In this document: in pieces, positions 1 through 7,534 of the stretch
How positions within the stretch are numbered: position 1 is the stretch's first letter
Layout of the letters: each line of letters starts with the position of its first letter
Assembly: GCA_050303335.1 (NCBI GenBank)
Contig: JBNLBN010000015.1
Coordinates: 1 to 33,100, forward strand
Direction: 5' to 3'
Length of the DNA: 33,100 nucleotides
DNA from: Bilamarchaeum sp050303335
GTDB taxonomy: Archaea; Micrarchaeota; Micrarchaeia; Anstonellales; Bilamarchaeaceae
Made by a program: the position numbers and the translations under genes
The notes under the pieces: generated by a model
What the model was told of the DNA's origin: nothing
Database searches by the model: none
What the model saw: only the letters and a program-made list of their open reading frames with translations

Positions 1-342
1 TGGATTGATGGTTTCGGGATCGAAAGTTTCCGTTACTTTTACTCCCTGATCGGCTGGTTCGAATTCTACCCTGACCTGCCTGCCATCGTCCATTTCATAA
101 CATATGATCTTTTTTTCTACAACCTCGGTGTAGGTTCCTGTAAAGTCGAATGATGCGCTCTTATCCTTGGCAGCCATGACTGTCCTGAATCTCCCTCCCT
201 CGCGGAGGTCATTTTCTGCTGCCGGAGCCTCCCAGTCATCGGAAGCAAATGCCCAGTTTACGATATGCTCGGGTTTTGTCCAGCATTCCCAGACCAGGTC
301 GATCGGCTTCCTGACGATGCAGCTTACAGTAATGGGATCCAT
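1..342 (-). CDS. AHSA1/SRPBCC-domain protein (3' end outside window)
   Basis: The reading frame starts at the ATG at 342 and runs off the left edge, so only the first 114 residues are visible. The protein begins MDPITVSCIVRKPIDLVWEC. It continues with a TKPEHIVNW segment, a REGGRF turn and a DFTGTYTEV strand, a pattern typical of the AHSA1 (activator of Hsp90 ATPase 1-like) branch of the SRPBCC/START-like fold, which forms a hydrophobic ligand cavity. Bacterial and archaeal members are small cytosolic proteins whose ligands are mostly unknown. The start lies 2 bp after the stop of the upstream DUF1428 gene, so the two are almost certainly one transcript. DUF1428 and AHSA1 genes are often neighbours, which supports both calls. 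The catalytic or binding role cannot be deduced from the sequence. Confidence 0.8.
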   Translation of the reverse strand, partial: MDPITVSCIVRKPIDLVWECWTKPEHIVNWAFASDDWEAPAAENDLREGGRFRTVMAAKDKSASFDFTGTYTEVVEKKIICYEMDDGRQVRVEFEPADQGVKVTETFDPETINP

Positions 343-343
343 T

Positions 344-718
344 CTATGACCCGTCTACAAGCACCTTGAATCCGCCGTAAGCCATCCTCTTCATGTCGAA
401 TGGCATCTCGTCCTGGCAACTGGGATCGTCCTTCATGATCTTCATCACTTTTTTGTTCACGCTGTTCCTGTGCGCTTTAGACTTGTAAGTCACGAACGAG
501 AAGATCACGGCCTCGCCCGGTTTCATCCTTGCAAGCTTGGGAAAAGTCATCATCTTTACCCCCATGTCAGGTTCAAGATCGTCACCGACGCACTCGTAGT
601 ATTCGAGGGCGCCGTTCTTGATCCATATTTTTCCTGCCACTTTTGCCATTTTCCTGTACTGGCCCAGTTTACCCTTCGGCACCGTAAGGACGTATCCGTC
701 AACATATTTCGCTTTCAT
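344..718 (-). CDS. DUF1428 family protein
   Basis: A 124-residue soluble protein that matches the DUF1428 (YbaA-like) pattern over its full length. It has YVDGYVLTVPKGKL at the N-terminus, then GALEYYECVGDD, a YKSKAHRNSVNKKVM segment, MPFDMKRMAYGGF, and a short tail. The family has a ferredoxin-like alpha/beta barrel dimer fold. No enzymatic activity is established, so no function is assigned. Length is normal for the family. The ATG at 718 has a weak TATA-like TTTACAAAT about 25 bp upstream, which fits a leaderless transcript. It is the first gene of a two-gene unit with the AHSA1-like gene and is divergent from the DUF1697 gene. Confidence 0.88.
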   Translation of the reverse strand: MKAKYVDGYVLTVPKGKLGQYRKMAKVAGKIWIKNGALEYYECVGDDLEPDMGVKMMTFPKLARMKPGEAVIFSFVTYKSKAHRNSVNKKVMKIMKDDPSCQDEMPFDMKRMAYGGFKVLVDGS

Positions 719-800
719 AAAATCAGATCCAGTAACAAGATTTGTAAACCTAACCCGAAATCAGGCACATGATTTTAACCTGGACATCCGTAATCCTGCC
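719..800. promoter_or_regulatory. Divergent promoter region, DUF1428 / DUF1697
   Basis: An 82-bp spacer. On the minus strand a TTTACAAAT-like box sits about 25 bp before the ATG at 718. On the plus strand GATTTTAACC at 771-780 sits about 25 bp before the ATG at 801. Both boxes are weak matches to an archaeal TATA element, but the spacing is right for leaderless transcripts. Confidence 0.4.
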
Positions 801-1286
801 ATGAGATACGTTGCATTTCTAAGGGGTATCAGCCCTACGATAATCAAAAATGAGAAGCTTAAGGAAATTTTCACCGGCATGGGATTGAAGAATGTGAAAA
901 CAGTGATATCAAGCGGGAACGTAATCTTCGAAAGCGACAGGAAAAATGAGGAAAGGATAGGAAATGAGGTTTCAAAGCACCTGAATTTCAAGTGCTCCGC
1001 GATGGTTTTGAGCGAGAAAGAGATAGAGGAACTTATTGAAAGCGACCCTTTTTACGGCATGGGAGAAGGAAAGCAGAATATAACTTTTTTCAAAACGAAA
1101 CCGGAACTCCCGAAAGAAAGGCCGTTCATGGTGAAGGCAGACGGGAGGATGCTTTTCAGCGTGATAAGCCATGATACCGGCACACTGGAACTGATGGAAT
1201 GGCTCGAGACAACATTTGGAAAGGAGATAACTACGCGCACTTGGAAAACAATCAGCAGGATCCAAAGGTCATTTTCACAAACTTGA
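801..1286 (+). CDS. DUF1697 family protein
   Basis: The open frame is longer, but the family's conserved N-terminus MRYVAFLRGI begins at the ATG at 801, giving 161 residues. Residues 1-45 carry the usual DUF1697 pattern: RYVAFLRGI, then LKEIFTGMGLKNVKTVISSGNVIFES. The C-terminal region retains the TLELMEWLETTFGKEITTRTW segment that corresponds to the family's conserved helix and TR.W motif. Members are about 170-180 aa cytosolic alpha/beta proteins of unknown function, so this one is slightly short. A TATA-like GATTTTAACC lies about 25 bp upstream. Its stop is 1 bp from the stop of the convergent methyltransferase gene. Confidence 0.85.
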   Translation: MRYVAFLRGISPTIIKNEKLKEIFTGMGLKNVKTVISSGNVIFESDRKNEERIGNEVSKHLNFKCSAMVLSEKEIEELIESDPFYGMGEGKQNITFFKTKPELPKERPFMVKADGRMLFSVISHDTGTLELMEWLETTFGKEITTRTWKTISRIQRSFSQT

Positions 1287-1287
1287 T

Positions 1288-1917
1288 TCACTTTTCTCCG
1301 ACTGCAAGATACATCCCTCCAAAGTAGTATTCCCTGAAAAGTACTTTCTTCAATTGTTCCTCAAGCTGAACCCATGGATGCCTGTTACCCATCTCAAGAG
1401 ACCCACCGAAAGGCTCGATGAAGAGGCGGGCTGCGATCCTGATTATCCACATAGGCCACTTCGGCTTCTTGAAATCAAGTATTGCGAATCTCCCCCCTGG
1501 CCTTAATGAATTGGAGGCGTTCCTGATTACTTCTGCAAATCCTGGAACCAGGGTGATTGCACAGGTAGATATGACTGCATCGGTTTCAGGAATCTCGAAT
1601 TTGCTCATGTCTGAACATACCAGTTCTACATTCTTCCAGTTGTTCTTGGTGATTCTTTTTTCCGCCTCGTCCAGCATGGCCCTTGTTATGTCCACCCCGA
1701 TAATTTTCCCTTCCGGACCTATCGCATCCTGGATATATTTGAAATTCAGGCCCGTCCCGCATCCGAGGTCAACTACGGTGTCCCCTTTCCTGAGATTTAG
1801 CTCTTTAACTGCATCTTTCCTGTAACGTCCGAGCCGGATTCCTGCAAAAAGGAGGAGCTTCTCATCCAGATCATAATTCCGCGCAAGGCCGGAATAAGTC
1901 TTTACGATATTTTGCAT
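1288..1917 (-). CDS. Class I SAM-dependent methyltransferase
   Basis: A 209-residue Rossmann-fold methyltransferase. Motif I is VVDLGCGTGLNF (about residues 48-59). The acidic end of strand 2 is IIGVDIT (about 73-79). A VCSDMSKF segment corresponds to the adenine-binding loop, followed by a motif-IV-like AVISTCAITLVPG. The LRPGGRFAILDF strand is typical of UbiE/Methyltransf_11 enzymes. The C-terminal third contains a hydrophobic WIIRIAARLFIEPFGG stretch, suggesting a lipid-like or membrane-associated substrate, but the substrate cannot be identified. Quinone or membrane-lipid methylation is a guess from UbiE resemblance only. A CTAAATTTT element about 23 bp before the start is the likely TATA box. 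Confidence 0.85.
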   Translation of the reverse strand: MQNIVKTYSGLARNYDLDEKLLLFAGIRLGRYRKDAVKELNLRKGDTVVDLGCGTGLNFKYIQDAIGPEGKIIGVDITRAMLDEAEKRITKNNWKNVELVCSDMSKFEIPETDAVISTCAITLVPGFAEVIRNASNSLRPGGRFAILDFKKPKWPMWIIRIAARLFIEPFGGSLEMGNRHPWVQLEEQLKKVLFREYYFGGMYLAVGEK

Positions 1918-1931
1918 GAAAAAACATCAAC

Positions 1932-2101
1932 GCGAAAATTTAGAAGATGTCCGGTAGGAGTCAACAACATTGCATCCGGACCTATTGGTATCCTCTAAAG
2001 AGGTTGCAAAAATAGCGCTTTTCCTTGTATCGGGGCAGGCATCCTGCGCGAATGTAACAATATACATAGTCCATGGGGAGATCAGGATTCTAATCCTTTT
2101 T
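1932..2101 (+). ncRNA. Possible small structured RNA in intergenic gap
   Basis: The gap between two minus-strand genes contains consecutive inverted repeats on the plus strand: GTCCGG/CCGGAC (1949-1981), CCTCT-AA-AGAGG (1992-2003) nested within CTATT/AATAG, and GCAGG-CAT-CCTGC (2035-2047). It ends in AGGATT-CT-AATCCT followed by T5 (2084-2101), an intrinsic-terminator-like hairpin that overlaps the antiporter stop. No convincing promoter was found. This could equally be the 3'-end structure of the antiporter mRNA read on the other strand. Confidence 0.2.
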
Positions 2102-3829
2102 CTGAGATTTTAAGATCTTGAGGCTCAGAAGGTCGATGATCTCCTCCTCCTTGATGTTGATGCCAGATGACACCGCTCTTAAAGCGCTCCAGAAAAAGAA
2201 TATTGAGAAAAGGGCGAAAAGAAGTGAAAGCCAGTTGAAGATTTTTGGAAGAAGAACAAGATCGACGAGTATGCTGAAGTTTGCAAAAAGTGTAAAGCTA
2301 AAGATTGAAATGATCATGTTCCTGAGTATCGTGTCCTTGTTCGCTGCGGTTTTGGAGACTATGTCTGATATGGCATCGAATATCCTCTTTATCGAAAAGA
2401 GAAGCCTGAATGCCGGGACAAGCGTCAGGACAATTACGAAGAAAAGCAATATCTGGTCGGCTGGAAATGTATATCCAGCGAATGAGACGGCAAAATCCAG
2501 GTGTATCTGGGCAAACAGGAAAAGTACCGCTGCAGCGATGATGAAGCGAAGGTCTCCGGATAGGCGGCTGATCTCTGAATCCAGAAGCTTGTGGAAATAT
2601 CCGTTGGGCTCGAACGATCCTATCACGTGTATGAAATAATCGGATGCATTTTCCAGTATTTTGAGGGATCCTGAAGGGACCGTTCTTTTGATAAAGGAAA
2701 AAAGCAAGAGGTAATTGCCTACTAAAAGCGAGCAGAGAACAGAACTGACAAGCACCCCTGCTGATACGATTCCAACAAGGTTGATTTCAATCACGCCGGT
2801 ACTCTCTTTTGCAAGAAGAAGTGAAAATTCACCAAGGGGGAGCATCGCCAATCCGGTAAAGAGCGCCGACCTTCCGTTTGCGCTTATAAGATAGAATGTG
2901 AATGCAACAGCGACAGAGACAAAAATTATGAATGATCCGATCAATATCAGCGCGATATCCAGATGCGCAAGAAGCGATAATGGATCGATCAGCATCCCGA
3001 TAGACAAAAAGAAGAAGGATGAGAAGAGATTCGAGAATGGCTTAATTGCATGCTCAAAATCCCTGCCGTTTGGAAGGCCTGCTATTATGCTGCCGGCAAG
3101 GAATGCGCCTATCGCCGGTGTGAGCCCAAGAATTGTAGCAAGAATACTCATACCAATCCCGAGCGCAATTGAGAACATTATAAGGGTGTCGTCAGCCTGG
3201 TACCTGAGGAAAATGCTTGAGAATTTCTTGAGGACATTGAGGACAACAACGTAGAAGAATCCGAGGATTGCGAGGGAGACCAGCACGGCGCCGAAAATGA
3301 ATTCAGATGTGAATGTTCCGGTCTTCAGTTCAGCAAAGAAGGTGAGCATGAAAACAGCGATGATGTCCTCTATGATGAGAATTGCAACAAGGACAGGTAC
3401 TTCCACCCGGTCTATCATTTTTTTCTGCTCGAGGATCTTCATCATTATTGCAGTCGAGCTGAAGGAAAATATCGCAGCAACGTATAGGGAAGTCAGTGAA
3501 TCAAGGCCGATAAGTATTGCAACCTCATGCATCAAAATGAACATCATGGTGACCAGCATGAAGCCCCCAATAATCGCCCTCAGGCCGGTTTTGAGGAGTT
3601 TCGAGATGCTGAATTCGACACCGATCATGAACAACAGGAGTGTTGCTCCGATCTCGGCAAACAGGTTTATTGCCGGAAGCTCCACAAGGCCCAGGATATT
3701 TGGTCCTATTAGGGCTCCTGCGACCAGCAGGCCGGCAACCGGCGGGATTCCTAATCTGATTGAGAGCATACTGCCAATAATAGCAAAAAGGAGTATCCAC
3801 TCGAAACCAGAGGAAGTATCGAATTCCAT
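2090..3829 (-). CDS. CPA2-type cation:proton antiporter with extra C-terminal membrane domain
   Basis: A 579-residue polytopic membrane protein. Residues 1 to about 375 are a Na_H_exchanger (KefB/CPA2-like) domain with RLGIPPVAGLLVAGALIGPN, the discontinuous-helix FSFSSTAIMMKILEQ, and the ion-site motif IIEDIIAVF with E154-D155. There is also a TPAIGAFLAGSIIAGLP repeat and a LPLGEFSLLLAKES helix. Residues about 420-560 add at least three further hydrophobic segments. There is no RCK/TrkA nucleotide-binding domain, unlike classical KefB/KefC. It exchanges a monovalent cation for protons across the cytoplasmic membrane. Which cation cannot be read. The ATG at 3829 has TTTTAATACC about 26 bp upstream, so it is probably leaderless. 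It is divergent from a second antiporter. Confidence 0.9.
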   Translation of the reverse strand: MEFDTSSGFEWILLFAIIGSMLSIRLGIPPVAGLLVAGALIGPNILGLVELPAINLFAEIGATLLLFMIGVEFSISKLLKTGLRAIIGGFMLVTMMFILMHEVAILIGLDSLTSLYVAAIFSFSSTAIMMKILEQKKMIDRVEVPVLVAILIIEDIIAVFMLTFFAELKTGTFTSEFIFGAVLVSLAILGFFYVVVLNVLKKFSSIFLRYQADDTLIMFSIALGIGMSILATILGLTPAIGAFLAGSIIAGLPNGRDFEHAIKPFSNLFSSFFFLSIGMLIDPLSLLAHLDIALILIGSFIIFVSVAVAFTFYLISANGRSALFTGLAMLPLGEFSLLLAKESTGVIEINLVGIVSAGVLVSSVLCSLLVGNYLLLFSFIKRTVPSGSLKILENASDYFIHVIGSFEPNGYFHKLLDSEISRLSGDLRFIIAAAVLFLFAQIHLDFAVSFAGYTFPADQILLFFVIVLTLVPAFRLLFSIKRIFDAISDIVSKTAANKDTILRNMIISIFSFTLFANFSILVDLVLLPKIFNWLSLLFALFSIFFFWSALRAVSSGINIKEEEIIDLLSLKILKSQKKD

Positions 3830-3849
3830 TGTAAATGGTTACTCGTTTC

Positions 3850-3880
3850 AGGTATTAAAATCCAGTATGTTTAATTAATT
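3850..3880. promoter_or_regulatory. Back-to-back TATA boxes of divergent antiporter genes
   Basis: Within a 71-bp spacer, TATTAAAA (minus-strand TTTTAATA, 3852-3859) is about 26 bp from the ATG at 3829. TTTAATTAAT (3870-3879) is about 26 bp from the ATG at 3901. Both genes are predicted to be leaderless, with core promoters about 20 bp apart, so they may compete for or share initiation factors. Confidence 0.6.
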
Positions 3881-3900
3881 TTGCGTGATGGTTCTCTTCA

Positions 3901-5097
3901 ATGGATATCCACATGTTCTTCCTGCTCATCGGAATCATAATCATTATCGGATTCTTGGGCAGGGTCGCAAGACAGAGGACTTCGGTTCCTGAATCGCTTT
4001 TCCTGATCATGTTCGGGATTGTGATGGGGCCCGTCCTCGGGATAGTCCCTGGGAAGGAGCTGCTTGAATTCCTTCCTGTTGTCTCGGTTGCCGCGATGAT
4101 AGCGATATTGATCGAATCAGGGATAGGATTCGACATATCGACAATAAAGGGATCTGTGCAGAAGGCAGTGGTATTCACGTTCCTTGTTGGCCTCCTCACA
4201 ACTGTAATGATAGCGGCATACCTCCATTATATCTTCGGTTGGCAGATCATGCACGCCCTGCTCCTCGGACTGATTTCCAGCGGTACTACTACGATAACCA
4301 CCATGGCACTCCTGAAGCCTCTTGATATAAAGGACAACATAAAGCAGCTCATTTTCTTTGAAACCATAATCAATGACTTCACGCTGATTGTCGGCACATT
4401 CATGATCGTTGAGGTGATCAATGTAAGCAGTTTCAGCCTCCAGCAAGGGGCTGTGATGGTGTTCTCAGAATTCTCGGTCGCTGTCCTTATCGGCATAGTT
4501 GCAAGTTTCATCTGGAAGCAGGTCCTATCGAGCATCAAGCACACCAAGCTGGGATATGCATCCACCCTGGGCGTGTGCTTCATACTTTATTTCCTCGCGG
4601 ATTTCGTAAACGCCAACCCGATAATCTCGATCTTCACTTTCAGCCTGCTCCTTGGCAATTATCACAGGATATTCCGGGCTGTATCTATACGGGACGAAAG
4701 TGACATCCGATCGAATCTGAGATCGATAAGGGCAGTGCAGACAGACATGACATTCTTCCTCGCGACCACGTTCTTCGTATTGCTCGGGCTCACTTTCGAT
4801 GTAAGCATTCTTCTGGAAGCATCCCCGCTGATACTTGGAGGAATCGTTGTGATAATCCTTCTTGCTAGATTCTGCTCCGCCACCATCCTATCCTATATTG
4901 ACAGGAGCCTTTCCGGATACCGTGCATTGATATCGATAATGATCCCAAGAGGATATGTTGCTGCAGTGCTTGCATTCGTTCCGGCACAGGAAGGAATCGA
5001 GATTCCCATGATAACGGACATAATAGTCGTGCTCATCGTAATAACGACGCTGATCGCCATTGTCGGAACGGCCATTTACGCGAGGAGAAAATCCTGA
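3901..5097 (+). CDS. Cation:proton antiporter, ND-motif type
   Basis: A 398-residue integral membrane antiporter with about 12 helices. Conserved segments are RTSVPESLFLIMFGIVMGP (about 26-45), LLGLISSGTTTITTMALLKPL (about 121-141) and FETIINDFTLIVG (about 153-165), which places N158-D159 at the ion-binding site. There is also a SIMIPRGYVAAVLAFVP helix near the C-terminus, whose conserved Arg resembles the NhaP/CPA1 R-G motif. The Asn-Asp pair is characteristic of electroneutral CPA1 Na+/H+ exchangers, so 1:1 exchange is the reasonable inference. No regulatory soluble domain is present, and the chain ends in ARRKS just after the last helix. It is leaderless by promoter spacing and is followed 39 bp later by a third antiporter that has its own TATA box. 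Confidence 0.9.
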   Translation: MDIHMFFLLIGIIIIIGFLGRVARQRTSVPESLFLIMFGIVMGPVLGIVPGKELLEFLPVVSVAAMIAILIESGIGFDISTIKGSVQKAVVFTFLVGLLTTVMIAAYLHYIFGWQIMHALLLGLISSGTTTITTMALLKPLDIKDNIKQLIFFETIINDFTLIVGTFMIVEVINVSSFSLQQGAVMVFSEFSVAVLIGIVASFIWKQVLSSIKHTKLGYASTLGVCFILYFLADFVNANPIISIFTFSLLLGNYHRIFRAVSIRDESDIRSNLRSIRAVQTDMTFFLATTFFVLLGLTFDVSILLEASPLILGGIVVIILLARFCSATILSYIDRSLSGYRALISIMIPRGYVAAVLAFVPAQEGIEIPMITDIIVVLIVITTLIAIVGTAIYARRKS

Positions 5098-5104
5098 GAA
5101 TCGG

Positions 5105-5112
5105 TATTTAAA
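5105..5112 (+). promoter_or_regulatory. TATA box of third antiporter gene
   Basis: TATTTAAA lies about 28 bp upstream of the ATG at 5137, in the short gap after the second antiporter. A GAGAGGG sequence (5125-5131) sits 5 nt before the same ATG. If transcription starts from this TATA box, that Shine-Dalgarno-like sequence would be mostly upstream of the transcript. It would act only on read-through mRNA from the second antiporter. Confidence 0.5.
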
Positions 5113-5136
5113 CACTTCCATGATGAGAGGGAATTG

Positions 5137-6396
5137 ATGAAAAAAATCGCGACGCTCCTGGTGCTTGTCGTCTTTCTTGTGATGGTATTCACAGTGATAA
5201 GGGCGAGCCTTTTTGACCATGTCGAACAGGAGAAGCATGTTTATTTCGAAATTGTCTTCCTGCTCCTTCTTGCAGTTGTCGGGGAACTCGCGGTTCTCTA
5301 CCTTAAACAGCCGTCGGTGATGATACTGATGGTCCTTGGGATACTTATGAGCGGGAGCTTTATTGACCACGCCTGGGAATTCATTGGCGGATTCGTGGAT
5401 CTCCCGCTGCACCCGCCGCAGATTCTGCGCATGGAAGAGATACTCCACGTTTTTGCCCAGCTTGGTGCAGTTATACTGCTTTTCAAGGTGGGGTTGCACA
5501 ACCGTATCGACAATATATTCTCAAGGGACAACATCATCATATCAACGCTGGGTGTAATCGTTCCTTTCCTTGCAGGGATGCTCTTTGCCCTGTTTTCCGG
5601 AGGCAGCATGGCATATTCCGTTTTCCTCGGAGCAGCACTCACGGCAACGAGCGTCGGGGTCACTGTCGCGGTTCTCAAGGAGGCGGGCCTTCTTGAGGAA
5701 AGGTTTGCAAGGATCATAATAGGCGCCGCGGTTATAGACGACATTCTCAGCCTTGTAGTGCTTTCATTCGTCATAAATATCGGAAACGGCGTGGAGATTG
5801 CAGATATAGGAATAACGCTTGCAAGGGCGCTCGTATTCCTAGCAGGAGGAATTATCGCCGGAAGGTATTTCGTAGGCTACATGGACAAGAGGGAGATGAG
5901 CAACCGCAGGTTCAACTCATCGCTTGCTCTCATGCTTTTCTATGCCTATGTGGCAGAATATATCGGCCTTTCGGCCATTGTCGGGGCATTCCTTGCAGGA
6001 ATCATCATCAACCAGAGCAAACACGCGAAGGAGATCGACGAGAAGACATACGGCCTCGAGCAGCTCTTCATGCCGATATTCTTCATGAGCCTCGGGTTTT
6101 TCTTCGATATCGAGAGCCTCTGGGTAGCAATAGTGCCCATCCTGATCATAAGCGTCATCGCAATCATCAGCAAGTTCGTGACGCCGTTTTTCGCGATGCC
6201 GTTCTGCAAGCTGAACAAAAAGGAGGCGACCATGATAGGACTTGCGCTTGTCCCGAGGGGGGAAGTGGCATTGATTGTTGCGTCCGTAGGGCTCACCACA
6301 GGGATTCTTACGTCAATAGAGTATTCCGTGATATCCGCTGTGGCCCTTATCACGACTATAGTGATACCTCCGCTGCTTTCAAGATCGATCCGCTAG
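5137..6396 (+). CDS. Cation:proton antiporter, DD-motif (NapA-like) type
   Basis: A 419-residue membrane protein. An in-frame TTG precedes the ATG at 5137, but the ATG is the better start (Met-Lys-Lys-Ile, with GAGAGGG 5 nt upstream). Residues 5-22 form an extra N-terminal helix, followed by a short polar stretch and then the exchanger domain. That domain shows YLKQPSVMILMVLGILMSG, AALTATSVGVTVAVLKEAG and IIGAAVIDDILSLVVLS with D201-D202. A second repeat reads LSAIVGAFLAGIIINQS, and the C-terminal helix carries LALVPRGEVALIVASVG. Adjacent Asp-Asp is the signature of electrogenic CPA2 antiporters such as NapA and NhaA. The gene therefore probably uses the membrane potential, unlike the ND-type neighbour. 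Its TAG overlaps the stop of the convergent iron-transporter gene by 4 bp within CTAG. Confidence 0.9.
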   Translation: MKKIATLLVLVVFLVMVFTVIRASLFDHVEQEKHVYFEIVFLLLLAVVGELAVLYLKQPSVMILMVLGILMSGSFIDHAWEFIGGFVDLPLHPPQILRMEEILHVFAQLGAVILLFKVGLHNRIDNIFSRDNIIISTLGVIVPFLAGMLFALFSGGSMAYSVFLGAALTATSVGVTVAVLKEAGLLEERFARIIIGAAVIDDILSLVVLSFVINIGNGVEIADIGITLARALVFLAGGIIAGRYFVGYMDKREMSNRRFNSSLALMLFYAYVAEYIGLSAIVGAFLAGIIINQSKHAKEIDEKTYGLEQLFMPIFFMSLGFFFDIESLWVAIVPILIISVIAIISKFVTPFFAMPFCKLNKKEATMIGLALVPRGEVALIVASVGLTTGILTSIEYSVISAVALITTIVIPPLLSRSIR

Positions 6397-7250
6397 ATGT
6401 CGATTCCGAAATAGGTCCTTATGACAAATCCTACTGTGAATGATATCGCGGACACCCCGAGGCTTATTCCAGCCATCTCGAGGAACCTTTTCTTGAAATC
6501 AAGATCCTTTGCAACCGCAAGGTAGTAATTGAAGGAGGATATTATCGCTATGGCAATGAACAGGGAAGATGCGAGTGCAGGAACATAATTGTCGAATAGG
6601 AAGAAAGGAGTTACAAGGAGCAAGACGGTTATTATGTAGGCGATTCCGGTATAGGTGCTTGATTTTAGAGGCGCCTTCCCCCCTTCCGCCCTTTGGGAGA
6701 GGTATTCACTTGCAGCCATCGACATCGATGCCGCAATTCCGGTAATCAGCCCTGTGAAGGCTATGAGGCTGGTGTTCTGGAAAGCAAAGGAAAGGCCTGC
6801 CAAAGCCCCGGTTAGTTCAACGAGTGCATCATTGAGGCCCAGGACAATCGATCCGACATAAGCCAGGCTCTCCTCATCTATCATTTCGATAAGCTCTCTT
6901 TCGTGGCGCTCCTCATCCTCTATAATCTTCTGCAGGTTGGGGACATGTTTTGATATTTCCTTGTAGTCAAGCTGGGCATCAGCCTCGTTGTCCTCAAGGA
7001 ACTTGCATCCGAATGTGAGGCCGAAAAACCTCGCGATGTTCGTAAAAAGGAATATCTGGAACCGGTCCGGCCCGATCTTCCTGCCGGTGACCTTTTCCCA
7101 AAACCTGTAGTGGTCCAGCTCGTCCTTTGCCATCCCTTCGAGTATCTTCGAATTCCGGTTATTCATTTTCGAAAGGGCGTTATAGACATGGTAGCTTGTA
7201 ATCTCGCTTTTTTGCGCCGCGAGAATTTTTTTCATCACATCATTGTCCAT
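6393..7250 (-). CDS. Ferritin-like/VIT1-CCC1 fusion (membrane ferritin-type iron or manganese transporter)
   Basis: A 285-residue fusion. Residues 1 to about 125 are a rubrerythrin/ferritin-like four-helix domain with metal-ligand motifs E16, DELDH (E44, H47) and EDEERH (about 112-116). Residues about 130-285 are a VIT1/CCC1 transporter domain with VLGLNDALVELTGALAGL and AASMSMAASEYLSQ. The organisation matches MbfA-type proteins, which bind ferrous iron with the ferritin-like part and move Fe2+ or Mn2+ out of the cytoplasm. The open frame reaches 7292, but the TATA box (7271-7279) lies inside that extension. The ATG at 7250 is 24-25 bp from it, so I choose 7250. Paired AGTGTGGTT repeats upstream are shared with the ferritin gene at the same distances. 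Confidence 0.88.
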   Translation of the reverse strand: MDNDVMKKILAAQKSEITSYHVYNALSKMNNRNSKILEGMAKDELDHYRFWEKVTGRKIGPDRFQIFLFTNIARFFGLTFGCKFLEDNEADAQLDYKEISKHVPNLQKIIEDEERHERELIEMIDEESLAYVGSIVLGLNDALVELTGALAGLSFAFQNTSLIAFTGLITGIAASMSMAASEYLSQRAEGGKAPLKSSTYTGIAYIITVLLLVTPFFLFDNYVPALASSLFIAIAIISSFNYYLAVAKDLDFKKRFLEMAGISLGVSAISFTVGFVIRTYFGIDI

Positions 7251-7270
7251 GACTAGTTTTGGCTGCAAAA

Positions 7271-7279
7271 TTTTATATG
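7271..7279 (-). promoter_or_regulatory. TATA box of ferritin-like/VIT gene
   Basis: The minus-strand sequence CATATAAAA is centred about 24 bp from the ATG at 7250. It decides the start. A longer frame from 7292 would place the box inside the coding region. Confidence 0.6.
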
Positions 7280-7300
7280 TTCTCCATCTCATTCGAAAAT

Positions 7301-7353
7301 AGTGTGGTTAGATATAGAAATCATACTAAAAAAGTGTGGTTTATAACAAAAAA
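7301..7353. promoter_or_regulatory. Paired operator-like repeats upstream of ferritin-like/VIT gene
   Basis: Two copies of AGTGTGGTT lie at 7301-7309 and 7333-7341, 32 bp apart (about three helical turns). They are 52 and 84 bp upstream of the start at 7250. The outer copy continues into TATAACAAAAA and matches the outer copy in the ferritin promoter (8100-8118) almost base for base. I infer a binding site for a metal- or redox-responsive regulator. No regulator gene is adjacent. Confidence 0.55.
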
Positions 7354-7407
7354 TTAATAAAAAGGTATTAATAAGATCAAAAAGCATATATTTCCAGGTG
7401 GGAGAAA

Positions 7408-7491
7408 ATGAGAGTTGATTTCGAATCCATAGTTGAAAATATGATAATAATGCTGACGCTGTTCAGCCTGGTCGTTCCTGTTCTGGCTTAG
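7408..7491 (+). CDS. Putative 27-aa membrane microprotein
   Basis: A small reading frame lies in the gap between the two iron genes, on the opposite strand. The peptide starts MRVDFESIVENM and ends in a hydrophobic helix, IIMLTLFSLVVPVLA. It could therefore be a short single-pass membrane peptide or a remnant. Supporting features are AGGTG (7396-7400), which resembles a Shine-Dalgarno sequence, about 7 nt before the ATG, A/T-rich TATA-like sequence upstream (GGTATTAATAA, 7364-7374), and a hairpin with a short T-run 15 bp after the stop. There is no homology evidence, and such a short frame can arise by chance. Its place inside the iron island suggests a possible accessory peptide for iron transport, but that is inference. 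Confidence 0.35.
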   Translation: MRVDFESIVENMIIMLTLFSLVVPVLA

Positions 7492-7505
7492 TATGGGCAA
7501 GACAA

Positions 7506-7534
7506 GCTGAACTCGCTTGAGAGTCAGCCTTTTA
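7506..7534 (+). terminator. Terminator-like hairpin after 27-aa ORF
   Basis: GCTGAACTC and GAGAGTCAGC form an imperfect 9-bp stem with a GCTT loop and one bulge, followed by CCTTTTAT. It points to the plus strand and overlaps the 3' end of the convergent ferritin gene. It could therefore be coincidental coding sequence. Confidence 0.3.

Noticed and set aside
4888..5499. 203-aa minus-strand open frame
   Set aside because: Antisense to the second and third antiporters, which have clear family motifs. The translated sequence is low-complexity, rich in His/Tyr/Lys, and has no domain pattern.
7251..7292. 14-residue N-terminal extension of the ferritin-like/VIT protein
   Set aside because: The TATA box falls inside it, and the matched operator distances with the ferritin gene support the ATG at 7250.
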